From contig NZ_JADKPO010000001.1 of assembly GCF_015352445.1 (NCBI RefSeq), positions 62,001-126,000 on the forward strand: a stretch of 64,000 nucleotides of DNA. Reading direction: 5' to 3'. Shown piece by piece: positions 25,094 to 33,626 of the stretch (the stretch's first letter is position 1; every line of letters begins with the position of its first letter). This stretch comes from Nocardioides agariphilus (GTDB taxonomy: Bacteria; Actinomycetota; Actinomycetes; Propionibacteriales; Nocardioidaceae). The notes under the pieces are model-generated. The model ran no database searches. It was not told the DNA's origin and was given only the letters and a program-made list of their open reading frames with translations. The translations under genes and the position numbers were made by a program.

Positions 25094-25717
25094 CTACTTC
25101 CGCGGATTCGCCATGGCTTGGAGCACGATCTGGGCGACGTCACCTGCTTCCTTCCCAGCGTCGGCCCGACCTTGGACCAGGGCAGTAACGATGGCGCCTT
25201 CCATGAGGAGCATCAGATGTGAGCCGATGAGCTCGGCCGACTCCGCGGGGATCCCCTCCTCCGTGGCGAGGGTGACGAGCCAGCGGCGGGTGCGGTCCTT
25301 GTGGTTGAGAACCGCCAAGAAGGCCGGGTGCTGATGATCGGGGAGCTGGATGGAGGCGTTGATGAACGCGCACCCCTGGAACGCGGAGCTGTTGATCCAT
25401 TGGTCGAGCACGTCGAACACCGCGCTCAGAGCAGGCGCGCCACCAGTCGTGCGCTGCTCGACCTGGGAGACAAACCACGTGAAGTGCTCGAGGTCAACGA
25501 CGTCGAGACACTCTGAGATCAACGCATCTTTGGAGCTGAAGTGCTTGTAGAGGGTGGCCTTCGTGACCTGGGCCGCGGCCGCCACGTCGTCCATGCTGAC
25601 CTGTTGGATTCCACGCCTGTACAACAGGTCGGCGGCGACCTGGATCACCCGCTCGTGGGTGTCGGCGCGCCGCTTCTGTCGCGCGACGTACTGCGGTCGA
25701 TCCCCGGTGCCGGTCAT
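25094..25717 (-). CDS. TetR-family transcriptional regulator
   Basis: The protein has 207 residues. The helix-turn-helix is RGIQQVSMDDVAAAAQVTKA, followed by TLYKHFSSKDALISECL. The ligand domain contains the cysteine segment FQGCAFINAS common in TetR_C subfamilies. Its ATG overlaps the stop of the degenerate ligase (ATGA), so it is co-transcribed with the two ligases and probably controls them. An inverted repeat at 28727-28748 is a candidate site. Confidence 0.85.
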   Translation of the reverse strand: MTGTGDRPQYVARQKRRADTHERVIQVAADLLYRRGIQQVSMDDVAAAAQVTKATLYKHFSSKDALISECLDVVDLEHFTWFVSQVEQRTTGGAPALSAVFDVLDQWINSSAFQGCAFINASIQLPDHQHPAFLAVLNHKDRTRRWLVTLATEEGIPAESAELIGSHLMLLMEGAIVTALVQGRADAGKEAGDVAQIVLQAMANPRK

Positions 25718-27135
25718 TGAATCGCGGCCCCGTGTGTCGATGCGTTGCAGCTGTGTGAGAAGCGGGTCGGCACCTTGTACGGTGCCAACCGTGTTCGCAG
25801 CGAGCTGCGCAATGCATCGTCGTCGGGGGGGCGGTAGTCCGGGGGCCAGGTGATCGTCGCCAACACGGCCTCGCCCCACTTCGGGTCAGGGACAGCAGAG
25901 ACCGCCACGTCCATCACGTTGAGGAGCTCTCGGATCGCCTCCTCGACCTCTTGCGGGTAGACGTGATAGGAGCCGGTGTTGATCATGCCGTCCAGGCGAC
26001 CCTGCAGCCGCACGTATCCGTCACCGTCAACGGTGGCCATGTCGCCGAGGGAACACCAGCCGTCAGGGTCGGTGAACGCGGGCGACGACATCGCCCCTCG
26101 GACCCGGAGTTCACCACCGCCGTCGTCCCCTGCGTTCTCGACCGGCCGGATGTCGAGCTCTACTTCTGCGACGGCGCGACCACAACTGTCGAGCAGATCA
26201 TCCTCCCCAGCGGCAATGCGTTCGTGCTCGGCTCTGCCGAGGACAGTGAGCGGCCAGCCGCCCTCGAGTCGACCGTAGATCTGGGTGAGAACTGGACCGA
26301 GGTGTGCAAGCGCATGGCGGAGCTCTTCGGGTGTGATGGGCGCCCCGCCGTAGACGATCCGACGCAACGGCAGGCTCCCATGCTCCTCGACCCACCCCGC
26401 GAGCCGGGTGACCATGCCAGGCACCATGAACGCGGTAGTAGCCCGATGTCTGGTCGCAGCTTCGGCTACAGCGTCCGCATCGAACTTGTCCACGATCACC
26501 TGCGGAATTCCCATGGTCAAGAAGGGGAACGTGGCGACCAGCCCCGTGCCGTGCATGAGCTGCTGAACGGTCAGGAGCAGGTCATCGGGCCCGACGGGCG
26601 GGCCATACCCGCCCTCACCGAAGAGGCGAGCGTTGGTCGCCATGTGGGCCGCCCAGCCTCGGTAGGAGATCGGAATGGCGAGCAGCCCGCCGGACGACAC
26701 CGTCCGCGGAAAGAGCAGATGGGTGGTGTCGTCCTCCACCTTCACAGCGCGAGCCGGGCCGGCCGCTCCCGGCGTACGGGCGTCGTCGTAGGTGACTGCC
26801 CCAGCCAGGCCGGCGACGTGCGCCGAATCGCCCAAGACGAGTTCGACACCGGCTGCGGCCCAGATCGCTCGCGCCTCGTCCGCTGGGGCCCCGGGATCAA
26901 CCGGCACCCGGGTGAGACCGGCACGCTCCACCGCGAGATGGGCGATCAAGGCCCACACCGAGTTCTGGTACCAGAGGCCAACCTGCGCGCCGGGGCCGGC
27001 CTCTTGCAGGAAGCCCGCCAGCCGGTCGACCTCGGCGTCGATGGCCGCGCCGCTCCACGCCTGATCTCGCCAGTGCACCAGTGTCCGGTCGGCCGCATCG
27101 TTCAGTGCACGCCGGACGGCATCCCCAGCGATCAC
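25714..27135 (-). CDS. degenerate AMP-forming acyl-CoA ligase-like protein
   Basis: The protein has 473 residues and the ANL fold: RRIVYGGAPITPEELRHA, then QIYGRLEGGWPLTVLG, and WCSLGDMATVDGDGYVRLQG. The phosphate loop, normally TSGTTGxPK, is replaced by FPRTVSSGGLLAIPIS. At the C-terminus LAPYKVPTRF is followed by unrelated residues, while the expected LQRIDTRGR continuation is found in the frame of the next gene. It is therefore either a frameshifted or an inactive relative of the intact ligase just upstream. The GTG start overlaps that gene (GTGA). Confidence 0.7.
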   Translation of the reverse strand: MIAGDAVRRALNDAADRTLVHWRDQAWSGAAIDAEVDRLAGFLQEAGPGAQVGLWYQNSVWALIAHLAVERAGLTRVPVDPGAPADEARAIWAAAGVELVLGDSAHVAGLAGAVTYDDARTPGAAGPARAVKVEDDTTHLLFPRTVSSGGLLAIPISYRGWAAHMATNARLFGEGGYGPPVGPDDLLLTVQQLMHGTGLVATFPFLTMGIPQVIVDKFDADAVAEAATRHRATTAFMVPGMVTRLAGWVEEHGSLPLRRIVYGGAPITPEELRHALAHLGPVLTQIYGRLEGGWPLTVLGRAEHERIAAGEDDLLDSCGRAVAEVELDIRPVENAGDDGGGELRVRGAMSSPAFTDPDGWCSLGDMATVDGDGYVRLQGRLDGMINTGSYHVYPQEVEEAIRELLNVMDVAVSAVPDPKWGEAVLATITWPPDYRPPDDDALRSSLRTRLAPYKVPTRFSHSCNASTHGAAIQ

Positions 27136-28706
27136 TCCGCCCACGCCGCTTCGATCCGAGAGCGAAGTTCTCCGCGCTGGACCTTCGCGCCGCCCAGGAC
27201 CGTCGGCAGCTCCTCCAACACCACGACCCGGCTGGGCCGCTCGTGCTCTCCCAGAGAGCCGGCCGCGGCGAGGATCGCCGACCTGACTTCCTCGGAGTCG
27301 ATCACCCCGGCCACCAGCTGGACGCCTGCGACTACGCGCGCCTCGCCGTCCACCTCGATCCCGACGACGCCGCAGTTGGCGACGGCTTCGTGTCCGAGGA
27401 TCGCCGACTCCACGAGGTGGGGATAGACCGCCATCCCGTTGACGTGAATGGTGTCGCCAGCCCGATCGGAGTAGTAGAGGAACCCGTCCGCGTCCATGTA
27501 GCCCACGTCTTCGGGGCGGAACCAGTCGTTCGGGAAGTACGTCGCGGCCGTCTTGTCCGGCAGCTGCCAGTACTCGCCCTGAGACATGGGGCTGCGCACC
27601 ACGATCTCCCCCACCTCGTTCGCGCCGAGACGAGTGCCGTTGTTGTCCACGACAGCGACCTCGACGAACGGTGACGCCACCCGTCCCACGCTGTTGAGCC
27701 GGCGCGGGTCCTGAGCCACGTCGCCGGGAAGCAGTCGGGTGATCACAGCCCCCTGCTCGGTCGAGCCGAAGCCATGGCACCACACCGGGCCCATCACCTC
27801 GGTGGTGCGCTGGAGCTGCTCCGGGGTCGCGAAGAAGATCACCATCCGCCGCATCGCCAGGTCAGCACCACCACGGGCCTCGATGTCGTCGAGGACCGGC
27901 GACAGCAACGGCGCCGGCATCAGCGTGCCGGTCACCTGCTCCTTGACCAGGAGGTCGACGAACGCCGTGGCATCGAACCCCGAATCATCCATGAGCACTG
28001 ACCTGGCGCCACGCATCAGGTACGGATACAGAGTCTGGAAGCCGCTCGCCCACTGGAGCGGGTGGAAGTGCAGATTGACGTCGTCCGTCGACACCGCTGG
28101 CGCCGTACCGAAGCTGTCGAGATGCTGCACGTTCTGGTTGATGACCGCCTGCCACGACCGATACGTCTTCACCCAGGCCTTCGGCATCCCCGTCGTGCCA
28201 GAGGTCAGCTGGAGGAAGCACGGCGCGTCCTCGTCGACGGAGAGGAACGCGTCATCCGCCGAGCCGGAGCCAACAAGCTGCTCATAGGGCACCGCCCAGT
28301 CAGGGCAGCCGTCGCCGATCGCCACGAACAGGCGGACCGTGGACAGCTGGCTGCGAGCCGCCTCCACCTGGTCGAGGAACGCCGTGTCGAAGAAGAGCCC
28401 TTCGGCGCCGACGTGGTTGAGAGAGGCCACGTGCGCCTCCATGTCGAAGTGGCTGTGCAGCACCACGCGAACGATCTGGTGCTTCTCGAAGCCCAGCCAG
28501 GTCTCGACGACCTCGCTTCGATTGAGGCTCAGCAGTCCCACGCGGGCGCCTGACCCGATCCCGGCGGTCCGGACGCCGGAGCCGACCTGGTTCGCCCGAG
28601 CGTTCAGCTCGGCGAACGTCTGTGTCCCGCTGGCATCTGTCAGCGCGTCGCGATCGCCGAACTGCTCGGCTGCCAAACGACTCAGATACCCGGCCTCGAT
28701 GCGCAT
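27132..28706 (-). CDS. AMP-forming acyl-CoA synthetase / ligase
   Basis: The protein has 524 residues with a full ANL set: FLQLTSGTTGMPKAWVKTYR (phosphate loop), GFGSTEQGAVIT, the hinge region DGFLYYSDRAGDTIHVNGMAVYP-like segment (residues ~415-440) and a C-terminal LGGAKVQRGEL lysine. It would activate a carboxylic acid as an adenylate and CoA thioester. AAGGAG precedes ATG 28706. It heads the ligase-ligase-tetR operon. The substrate is unknown. Confidence 0.85.
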   Translation of the reverse strand: MRIEAGYLSRLAAEQFGDRDALTDASGTQTFAELNARANQVGSGVRTAGIGSGARVGLLSLNRSEVVETWLGFEKHQIVRVVLHSHFDMEAHVASLNHVGAEGLFFDTAFLDQVEAARSQLSTVRLFVAIGDGCPDWAVPYEQLVGSGSADDAFLSVDEDAPCFLQLTSGTTGMPKAWVKTYRSWQAVINQNVQHLDSFGTAPAVSTDDVNLHFHPLQWASGFQTLYPYLMRGARSVLMDDSGFDATAFVDLLVKEQVTGTLMPAPLLSPVLDDIEARGGADLAMRRMVIFFATPEQLQRTTEVMGPVWCHGFGSTEQGAVITRLLPGDVAQDPRRLNSVGRVASPFVEVAVVDNNGTRLGANEVGEIVVRSPMSQGEYWQLPDKTAATYFPNDWFRPEDVGYMDADGFLYYSDRAGDTIHVNGMAVYPHLVESAILGHEAVANCGVVGIEVDGEARVVAGVQLVAGVIDSEEVRSAILAAAGSLGEHERPSRVVVLEELPTVLGGAKVQRGELRSRIEAAWAE

Positions 28707-28726
28707 CGCTGACTCCTTAAAGATAA

Positions 28727-28748
28727 GTAGACTGCTGCGTATATCTAC
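28727..28748. promoter_or_regulatory. inverted repeat GTAGA-N12-TCTAC, candidate TetR operator
   Basis: Arms GTAGA (28727-28731) and TCTAC (28744-28748) flank an AT-richer centre 20 bp upstream of the ligase start. The spacing fits TetR-type sites; the arms are short, so this is tentative. Confidence 0.3.
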
Positions 28749-28956
28749 CTGGCTCTGAGGACACCTGTCAAGGGTTGAGGTACCGATCGGGTCGCCCGGC
28801 ATGTCGCCTTCTCGTGTCCCTGCTCGATGGCGGATGACCGCGCGGGTAGCAACGTGCCTCACGCCCTTGCAGGGGTCTCCCGGACATCGCTTTGCGACCC
28901 CGCCGAGGTCGTGGCGGTTGGGGAGACCACGGCAGGGCCCGGCCGAGGACCGTGTC

Positions 28957-29144
28957 ATGAGGGACACGCTCGAGACCTCCGCGCACGCCGGCATCACCGT
29001 CCCGGTCGCACGGGACGAGGCGTGTTCGCGCTGTTCACCGCGGGGATCGACTCGTGGTGGCCCCGCGAGCGCTACTCGATCGGCACGGCTCCCGACCCGC
29101 TACGGCGACCGGCACGGCGACGTCAGAGGTCGTTGCCGGCGTAG
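28957..29144 (+). pseudogene. SRPBCC (AHSA1-like) gene remnant, frameshifted and truncated
   Basis: From ATG 28957 the frame reads RDTLETSAHAGITVPVARDE. The match continues in another frame as VFALFTAGIDSWWPRERYSI. Together they are the first ~50 residues of an SRPBCC/AHSA1 domain, with a frameshift near 29018 and no C-terminal part. It abuts, and overlaps on the opposite strand, the 3' end of the membrane complex operon. Confidence 0.45.
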
Positions 29145-30595
29145 GACTGGTTGAAGCTCTTGTTGGCCAGGGGGAAGTCCGGGACGATCGTGTCCGCCAG
29201 CGCCACCGGTAGGGCCGGCCAGTTGAAGAAGGACGGATCGACGACCTTGACGCGGCTGATGCGGCCGTCGGTGCCGATCTCGACGCGATGCGCGATGGTG
29301 CCGCGCCAGCCGCCGGCGAGGCCGATCCCCGCTCGCCCGCCGGTCGCGCGGCGGACCGAGCCCGACCCGGTCTCGCCAGCCAGCCTGAGCAGCAGATCGG
29401 TGAGCAGGTGCGCCGAGGCCTGGACCTCTCGTGCGCGCACCAGGTAGCGGGCAAGTACGTCGCCACCGTGCTCGACGACGACCTCGAGACCGGGGAGGTC
29501 GGCGATCGGGTGGTCGCGCCGGGCGTCGACGTCGATGCCGGATGCGCGCGCCACGTAGCCGAGGACGCCGAGGCCGCGGGCCTGCTCGCCGGGAAGTACG
29601 GCGGTGCCGGTGAACCGGTCGAGCACGGTGGAGTTCGACAGACAGATGTCGACGACCTCGGCGACCCGATGCGCCACGGAGGTGATCTCAGCCGCGGGCG
29701 GTAGGTCCAGGACATGGGCGCCGCCGACGCTGATGCCGCCCCGCAGCAGGCGATGGCCGGTGACCTGCTTGTTCAGGCGGAGTAGCGATTCGCGGATCGT
29801 CTGGGCGTGGGCGTTGGCGATGCCGTACCCGACGTCGTTGGCGAGAGCACCGAGGTCGGCGACGTGGTTGTGCAGACGCTCGAGCTCAAGCAGCACGGCC
29901 CGTATCAGCCGGTCCTGCTCCGCGATCTCGATCCCGAGTGCCCCCTCGACTGCGACGGCGTACGCAATGGCGTGCCCGACCGCGGTGTCCCCGCTGATCA
30001 GCTCGGCGAGCGCGATGCCATCCTGCACCGGCTGCCCCTCGAACAACTTCTCCACGCCGCGGTGCACGAACCAGAGCCGAGCCTTCATCCGCAGGATGGT
30101 CTCGCCGACCACTGAGAACCGGAAGTGGCCCGGTTCGATCAGGCCGGCGTGCACCGGCCCCACCGGGATCTCGTAGACGCCGTCCCCCTCGACCTCCACG
30201 AACGGGAACGAGCCGACGTCCGGCTCGAAGGCCGGGGCCGGTCCGGCGTCGCGCCGCATCGGGTACCACCCGCTCGGCCAGTGCGCATGTCGTACCAGCC
30301 TTGCCGGGAGGGGATGCCCCTCGGGAGTGATGCCGTACAGGTCGTGGAGCTCGCGCTCGAAGCGACCGATGCCGTAGTCGAGGTCGGCGAGGCTCGGGAC
30401 GACCGGACGGTCCTTCGGCACCCGGATCGTCAGCTCGACGCGCGCGTCGTCGGCTGCGCGGACGAGCACGTAGACGACACGCAGGCAGTCGTCGTCCTCG
30501 TGACCGGCAACCAGCGCCACCCGGTGACCTTCCCCGAGCAGGGCCGCCACCGCGCCACGAAGCTGGGTCGCAGTGAGATCGTGCGTCGTACTCAT
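29123..30595 (-). CDS. hyfG: hydrogenase-4/NuoCD-like large subunit without the NiFe site
   Basis: The protein has 490 residues. The first ~110 match the NuoC/30-kDa domain (IGRFERELHDLYGITPEGHP) and the rest the 49-kDa/hydrogenase large subunit. In true [NiFe] enzymes of the HycE type the L1 motif has two Cys (RxCGxC). Here the region (residues 179-207, RGVEKLF...LISGDTAVG) has none, and the L2 motif at the C-terminus reads KSFNQSYAGNDL, again without Cys. It therefore cannot hold a NiFe centre. It is the last gene of the six-gene operon. The Mycobacterium relative is HycE (Rv0087). Confidence 0.88.
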   Translation of the reverse strand: MSTTHDLTATQLRGAVAALLGEGHRVALVAGHEDDDCLRVVYVLVRAADDARVELTIRVPKDRPVVPSLADLDYGIGRFERELHDLYGITPEGHPLPARLVRHAHWPSGWYPMRRDAGPAPAFEPDVGSFPFVEVEGDGVYEIPVGPVHAGLIEPGHFRFSVVGETILRMKARLWFVHRGVEKLFEGQPVQDGIALAELISGDTAVGHAIAYAVAVEGALGIEIAEQDRLIRAVLLELERLHNHVADLGALANDVGYGIANAHAQTIRESLLRLNKQVTGHRLLRGGISVGGAHVLDLPPAAEITSVAHRVAEVVDICLSNSTVLDRFTGTAVLPGEQARGLGVLGYVARASGIDVDARRDHPIADLPGLEVVVEHGGDVLARYLVRAREVQASAHLLTDLLLRLAGETGSGSVRRATGGRAGIGLAGGWRGTIAHRVEIGTDGRISRVKVVDPSFFNWPALPVALADTIVPDFPLANKSFNQSYAGNDL

Positions 30596-31989
30596 CCGGC
30601 GCCTCCCAGGACCCGGGCCGCATCGGTGAGTACGGCGGCGAACGGGCCGGCGACGAACCCTGCCACTGCGGTGGTTCCGAGGGCGACGCCCAGCGGGAAC
30701 CGCGGGCCGGGCGTCGACCAGTCGGGCGCCGAATCGGACATCTGTTCGGGCTCATCGGCCGACGAGCCGAACGCGATGACCGCAACCCGCCGCGCCAAGG
30801 CCGCGAACGCCCCGAGGACCAGCAGCACCGTGGCCGCCATCACCCACCCCATACCGCGCTGGACACCGGCCACCACGATCGCGACCTCGGAGAAGAACAG
30901 GCTGAACGGCGGAAGCCCGAGCAGGGCGGTCACGCCGACCAGGAAGGGGACCGCGACGCCGGGTCGGCGGCGGAGCAGCAGGCGCAGGTCTTCGATCCGG
31001 GTCGTGCCCTCGGTCTCGAGGATCCATCCGGATGCAACGAAGGCGCTGGACTTGGCCAGCCCGTGGCCGAGCACGTGCAGCAGGGCCGCCGAGATCGCCA
31101 GCGGACCGCCGATCGCCGCGGCCAGGGCGAGCACACCCATGTGCTCGACGCTGGAGTAGGCGAGCAGCCGTTTGAGGTCGCGCTGCGCGATCAGCAGCAA
31201 TGTCGCCACGGCCAGCGACAGCAGGCCTGCGGTCGCGAGCATGCCGCGCATCAGCCCGGTGCCGATCACCGGGGCGGCGACCGCCTGCACGCGCAGGATC
31301 GCGTAGAACGCGACCGAGAGCAGCACCCCGGACATCAGCCCGGAGACCGGGGCCGGTGCCTGACTGTGCGCGTCGGGCAGCCAGCTGTGCATCGGTGCGA
31401 GCCCGGCCTTGGTGGCGAAGCCGAGGATGGTCAGGGCGGCGGCGAGCCGGACCAGTGACGGGTCGAGGGCCGGGTGGGTGGCGTCGAGCGTGGCCCACGA
31501 GAGCGTGGGTGATCCGGCCGACCGGGTCGCGGCGTAGAGCAGCACGATGCCGAGGAATGCGATCGCCACGCCGACCGAGCCGAGCACGACGTACTTCCAG
31601 GCCGCCTCGAGGGCGCGCCGGGTGCCGTGGTGCCCGACCAGGAATGCGGTGGCGATAGTGGTGGCCTCGACGGCGACCCAGAGCACGCCGAGGTTGTCGG
31701 CCAGGACACCCAGCGACATGGCACCCAAGAAGAGCACCACGAGTACGGCGTACGCGTTAGTCGGTGCCGGATTCGGTCGCACCCGTAGCCCGCTCCACGT
31801 CGCCGTGAGGCCGACGGCACCGACGACGGTGAGCATGAAGGCCGAGAGCGCGTCGGCGCGCAACTGGCCGCCGAGCGCCGTGACCGGGCCGCTCTGGCGG
31901 ACGACGACGTCGAGCGCGACGCCCGCGCAGAGGATCGCGGCCGCGGCGACCACGCCGGCGTATCGGCGCACGGTGACAGGGATGGCCAT
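30592..31989 (-). CDS. hyfF: NuoN/HyfF-like proton-translocating membrane subunit
   Basis: The protein has 465 residues and about 13-14 helices. It carries the antiporter-type conserved residues: TKAGLAPMHSWLPDAHSQAP (key Lys and His), RDLKRLLAYSSVEHMG and LGHGLAKSSAFVASG. Such subunits carry protons or cations in complex I and group 4 hydrogenases. Its start overlaps the HyfE stop (TGATG) and its stop overlaps hyfG (ATGA). Confidence 0.88.
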   Translation of the reverse strand: MAIPVTVRRYAGVVAAAAILCAGVALDVVVRQSGPVTALGGQLRADALSAFMLTVVGAVGLTATWSGLRVRPNPAPTNAYAVLVVLFLGAMSLGVLADNLGVLWVAVEATTIATAFLVGHHGTRRALEAAWKYVVLGSVGVAIAFLGIVLLYAATRSAGSPTLSWATLDATHPALDPSLVRLAAALTILGFATKAGLAPMHSWLPDAHSQAPAPVSGLMSGVLLSVAFYAILRVQAVAAPVIGTGLMRGMLATAGLLSLAVATLLLIAQRDLKRLLAYSSVEHMGVLALAAAIGGPLAISAALLHVLGHGLAKSSAFVASGWILETEGTTRIEDLRLLLRRRPGVAVPFLVGVTALLGLPPFSLFFSEVAIVVAGVQRGMGWVMAATVLLVLGAFAALARRVAVIAFGSSADEPEQMSDSAPDWSTPGPRFPLGVALGTTAVAGFVAGPFAAVLTDAARVLGGAG

Positions 31990-32651
31990 CAGTCCCGCAG
32001 CTCCGTCATGTCGTCGAGGTCGGCGTCGCCGTACTCGGTGCGGATCCGGCTGGTGAGCACTCGCAGGATCAAGACGACCAGCAGGACGTCGAGTGACACC
32101 CCGAGCTCAACCACCAGCGGGACGCCGCCGGCGGTCAGGAACGCCACGGTGGCGATCCCGTTGTCGAGGAGCAGGAACCCGATCAGCTGGGAGACCGCGT
32201 GCCGCCGGGTGGACAGCACCAGGAAGCCGAACAGCGCCATGGCCATGCCGACGGGGACGGCGGCGACCGCGGCGGTCGACCCCAGCGCGAGCACGGGCCG
32301 GCTCACCAGGTAGGCCAGCATCGTGAGGAAGGAGACCGCCAGCAGCGCCGCAGTGGTGTTGATCAGCGGTGTCTCCTCACGCGCTCTGGTGCGGTCGGAT
32401 GCGGTCGCGCGGGCGAGGACCGCCGGCAGCACCACACCCTTGAGCGTCGCGACCAGCACGGAGACCCAGAGGAGCTCGGCGCTGTGCTCGTGGAGCCCGA
32501 GCACGGCGACCAGCCCGGCGAGCGCCCAACCCTGGACGGCGAGCAGCCGGATGTGGGCGCCGAGCGAACGTCGCCACACGATGAGCACCGCGCACAGCAG
32601 CAGCAGCCCGGCTGACAGCTGGAGCAATTGGGTGTAGGTGGTCTCAGACAT
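31989..32651 (-). CDS. hyfE: HyfE-like membrane subunit
   Basis: The protein has 220 residues with six or seven helices. HyfE/HycP proteins contain a NuoK-like core, visible here as QLIGFLLLDNGIATVAFLTAGGVP with the buried acidic residue following in VVELGVSLDVLLV. It lies three bases after the HyfC stop. Its order in the operon, between the NuoH- and NuoN-like genes, is that of mycobacterial hycP. Confidence 0.85.
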   Translation of the reverse strand: MSETTYTQLLQLSAGLLLLCAVLIVWRRSLGAHIRLLAVQGWALAGLVAVLGLHEHSAELLWVSVLVATLKGVVLPAVLARATASDRTRAREETPLINTTAALLAVSFLTMLAYLVSRPVLALGSTAAVAAVPVGMAMALFGFLVLSTRRHAVSQLIGFLLLDNGIATVAFLTAGGVPLVVELGVSLDVLLVVLILRVLTSRIRTEYGDADLDDMTELRD

Positions 32652-32654
32652 CGC

Positions 32655-33626
32655 TCACCCCTGCACCACCAGGTACGACGCGGTCACCGCAAGGAAGGCC
32701 AGGACGAACGACCCGGCCATCAGCTCGGGCACCCGGAACAGCCGGACCTTCGCGAGCGCGACCTCGACCGTGGCCAGCGCGGTCGCGGCCACAGCAAGCT
32801 TGGCGACGAGCGCGAGCACGGCCACGAGCATGCCGGCGGCCGTCAGATCGGTCGCCACCCCCCACGGCACCAGCAGCGTGCTGACCAGCCCGAGCAGGAC
32901 GCCTAGCCGCAGCCACGAGCCGACTTCAAGCCAGGCCAAGTCCCTCCCGGAGCTCTCCAGCACCATCGCCTCGTGCACCATCGTCAGCTCGAGGTGGGTG
33001 GCCGGGTTGTCCACGGGCAGCCGACCGGTCTCGGCGACGACGGCGATGGTCAGGGCGAGCAGGGCGAGCAGGCTGACCGGGGACAGCACGCTGGCCGGGT
33101 CGTCCAGCCTCGCCTCGACGATGCGGGACAACACCGAGGAGCCGACTGGAATCGACAGGGCGTAGACGGACAGCAGCACCGTTGGCTCGACCAGCGCCGA
33201 GATCATCATGTGCCGGCTCGAGCCCATCCCGCCGAACGCGGTGCCGGCATCGAGGCCGACCAGGGCCAGCGCGACGCTGCCGAGGAGCAGGATCGACACG
33301 ACGACGAAGAGGTCGTCAGGCAAGCTCGGGAAGGTCACCGTCCCGAGCAACGGAGTCAGCGCGCACAGCGCGAGGCTCGACGACACCAGGAGCACCGGCC
33401 CCGCCATCGCCCACCAGCTGCGTCCCTGCGCCTGGAGCGGCTCCTTGAGCAGCAACTTGCGCAGGTCGCGCCACGGCTGGAGCACCCCACCGCCGACGCG
33501 ACCCTCCAGGCGTGCACGGACCGTGCGCATCAGCCCGATCAGGAGGGGTGAGAGCACGACCAGAACCAGCACCTGGCTGGTGGCGAAGGTCGCGGCCGAG
33601 ACATTCACGCCGACAGAGCCGTTCAC
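32655..33626 (-). CDS. hyfC: NuoH/HyfC-like membrane anchor subunit
   Basis: The protein has 323 residues with about eight helices. The loop GGVLQPWRDLRKLLLKEPLQ and the acidic helix VAETGRLPVDNPATHLELTM are hallmarks of NuoH/HycD proteins that dock the soluble arm and carry the quinone-side charged residues. GTG 33626 overlaps the HyfB stop (GTGA). Mycobacterial counterpart: HycD (Rv0084). Confidence 0.9.
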   Translation of the reverse strand: MNGSVGVNVSAATFATSQVLVLVVLSPLLIGLMRTVRARLEGRVGGGVLQPWRDLRKLLLKEPLQAQGRSWWAMAGPVLLVSSSLALCALTPLLGTVTFPSLPDDLFVVVSILLLGSVALALVGLDAGTAFGGMGSSRHMMISALVEPTVLLSVYALSIPVGSSVLSRIVEARLDDPASVLSPVSLLALLALTIAVVAETGRLPVDNPATHLELTMVHEAMVLESSGRDLAWLEVGSWLRLGVLLGLVSTLLVPWGVATDLTAAGMLVAVLALVAKLAVAATALATVEVALAKVRLFRVPELMAGSFVLAFLAVTASYLVVQG

